DNA of 64,000 bases, from contig NZ_CP043930.1 in assembly GCF_009720525.1 (NCBI RefSeq), positions 6,026,001-6,090,000 of the forward strand, written 5' to 3'. The notes beneath the pieces are model-generated. The model made no database searches. It saw only the letters and a program-made list of their open reading frames with translations, and was not told where the DNA came from. The stretch is from Gimesia benthica (lineage in GTDB: Bacteria; Planctomycetota; Planctomycetia; Planctomycetales; Planctomycetaceae). The translations under genes were made by a program, and so were the position numbers. Below are positions 63,059 to 64,000 of this stretch, piece by piece. Position 1 is the stretch's first letter; the number at the start of each line of letters is the position of its first letter.

Positions 63059-64000
63059 TTAATACTCGTTGGCCTGTTCGGTCTGACCTTCCAGGGCTTC
63101 GAACGTATTTTCCGCTACCTGACGGACGCGGCGTTCTTCGACCTCTTCCTTCAGCTTGGCAATCGCGTCTGCTAAAGGTATCGGACCCAGGTCACCGTCG
63201 ATGCGATCGCGGACAGCGACAGCAGTCTGTTCGGCTTCTTTAGGACCAACGATGAACATGTAAGGAATCAGTTCCAGCTGGGCATCGCGGATCTTCGCGT
63301 TGACCTTGGAGCTGCGCGTATCGACCGAAATCCGGAAGCCGTTCTGCCGTAGTTGAGCAGCGACTTCGTTGGCGTAGTCGAGTGTCTTGTCGCTGACGGG
63401 CAGGACTCGAATCTGTTCCGGAGCCAGCCAGAGCGGGAAGGCACCGGCGAAATGCTCGATCAGCATCCCGGTGAAACGTTCCATCGAACCGAATGGGGCC
63501 CGGTGAATCATCACGGGACGATGCGAATGGTTATCCGATCCAGTGTATTCCAGCTGGAACCGCTCGGGCAGGTTGTAGTCCAGCTGTACGGTTCCCAGCT
63601 GCCATTCACGTCCGATGCAGTCCGAGACCATGAAGTCGGCCTTGGGACCATAGAATGCGGCTTCCCCTTCGCATTCGGTGTAGGACATACCGGAATCGGC
63701 GAGTACTTTCCGCAGACTGTCTTCGGCGTGCTGCCAGTTCTCTTCACTGCCCACGTACTTGTCGCTCTTCGGGTCACGCAGCGAGAGCTGCACGCGAAAG
63801 TTGTCCAGACCGACCGAGGCCAGCACGAATTTTACCAGTTCCAGTGTGGCCCGGAATTCGTCTTCAACCTGCTCGGGAGTGCAGAAGATGTGGGCGTCGT
63901 CCTGGGTCAGACCCCGTACACGAAGCATCCCGTTCAATTCCCCGGTCTGCTCGTGACGGTACACGGTCCCGAATTCCGCCAGACGGACGGGCAGATCGCG
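63059..64000 (-). CDS. thrS: Threonyl-tRNA synthetase, C-terminal part (5' end outside window)
   Basis: The frame runs off the right edge (the visible 313 residues begin [20 protein letters not shown]). It is the class II catalytic core and anticodon-binding domain. Motif 2 is [40 protein letters not shown] is motif 3. The Zn-site His and Cys motifs in part lie outside. The anticodon domain starts near [13 protein letters not shown] and continues to the end. The stop is 9 bp after REP-like copy 2. Aminoacylation of tRNA-Thr. Confidence 0.97.
   Translation of the reverse strand, partial: RDLPVRLAEFGTVYRHEQTGELNGMLRVRGLTQDDAHIFCTPEQVEDEFRATLELVKFVLASVGLDNFRVQLSLRDPKSDKYVGSEENWQHAEDSLRKVLADSGMSYTECEGEAAFYGPKADFMVSDCIGREWQLGTVQLDYNLPERFQLEYTGSDNHSHRPVMIHRAPFGSMERFTGMLIEHFAGAFPLWLAPEQIRVLPVSDKTLDYANEVAAQLRQNGFRISVDTRSSKVNAKIRDAQLELIPYMFIVGPKEAEQTAVAVRDRIDGDLGPIPLADAIAKLKEEVEERRVRQVAENTFEALEGQTEQANEY

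Overview
The window looks like chromosomal DNA of a planctomycete, most like Gimesia or a close relative. This rests on gene content, not on any search. The markers are a sulfatase, two DUF1501 proteins with twin-arginine signals, a DUF1559 pseudopilin, an ASPIC/UnbV protein next to a TPR protein, a Minf_1886-family protein, a TPR protein carrying two RNA polymerase alpha-CTD modules, and many secreted or lipid-anchored proteins of unknown function. About 52 protein genes and one tRNA-Gln are supported. No rRNA, CRISPR array, prophage or insertion sequence was seen. The first gene (sulfatase) and the last (thrS) are cut by the window edges.

Layout. 1-3.5 kb: sulfatase end, a coiled-coil protein with four 46-residue repeats, and a 2-hydroxyacid dehydrogenase. 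3.8-9.9 kb: a metal-efflux operon with a His-rich lipoprotein, an RND adaptor, an RND pump and a second His-rich lipoprotein; it has a promoter candidate in front and a strong terminator behind. 10-16.5 kb: TPR and UnbV proteins, DUF1559 pseudopilin, small lipoprotein and DUF1501 protein, most with readable promoters and terminators. 16.6-21.2 kb: PQQ-repeat protein, gpsA, an orphan 79-residue protein and an outer-membrane barrel candidate. 21.3-27.6 kb: housekeeping genes on the plus strand (glmU-like uridylyltransferase, prs, SDR protein, aroA, rsmB). 27.8-29.4 kb: TPR/alpha-CTD protein and tRNA-Gln. 29.4-39.5 kb: a long minus-strand block with hppA, rsfS, argS, ricT, a Minf_1886 gene, and lipB-like, lipA, lipoyl-like and holB. 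40-46 kb: DUF11-type repeat protein, HtrA protease, DksA/TraR protein and LptF/G permease. 46-50.6 kb: recG, rnhA, infA, a lone Flp pilin and folK with an extra domain. 50.7-64 kb: second DUF1501 protein, M20 dipeptidase, L-2-hydroxyglutarate oxidase, HpnB-like glycosyltransferase, several planctomycete-type secreted proteins, mug, a class III aminotransferase and thrS.

Most noteworthy is the lipB-like/lipA/lipoyl-like trio. The LipB homologue seems to lack both catalytic residues (Lys to Gln, Cys to Ala). The adjacent stand-alone lipoyl-fold protein has Gly where the lipoylated Lys should be, while LipA keeps its iron-sulfur motifs. Other points of interest are the TPR/double alpha-CTD protein, a 47-nt near-perfect hairpin behind the dksA-like gene, an inverted pair of REP-like 48-nt elements near thrS, a probable frameshift in a lipoprotein gene at 60.05 kb, and extra domains on FolK, ArgS and HppA. 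All alignments and motif calls were made by eye.
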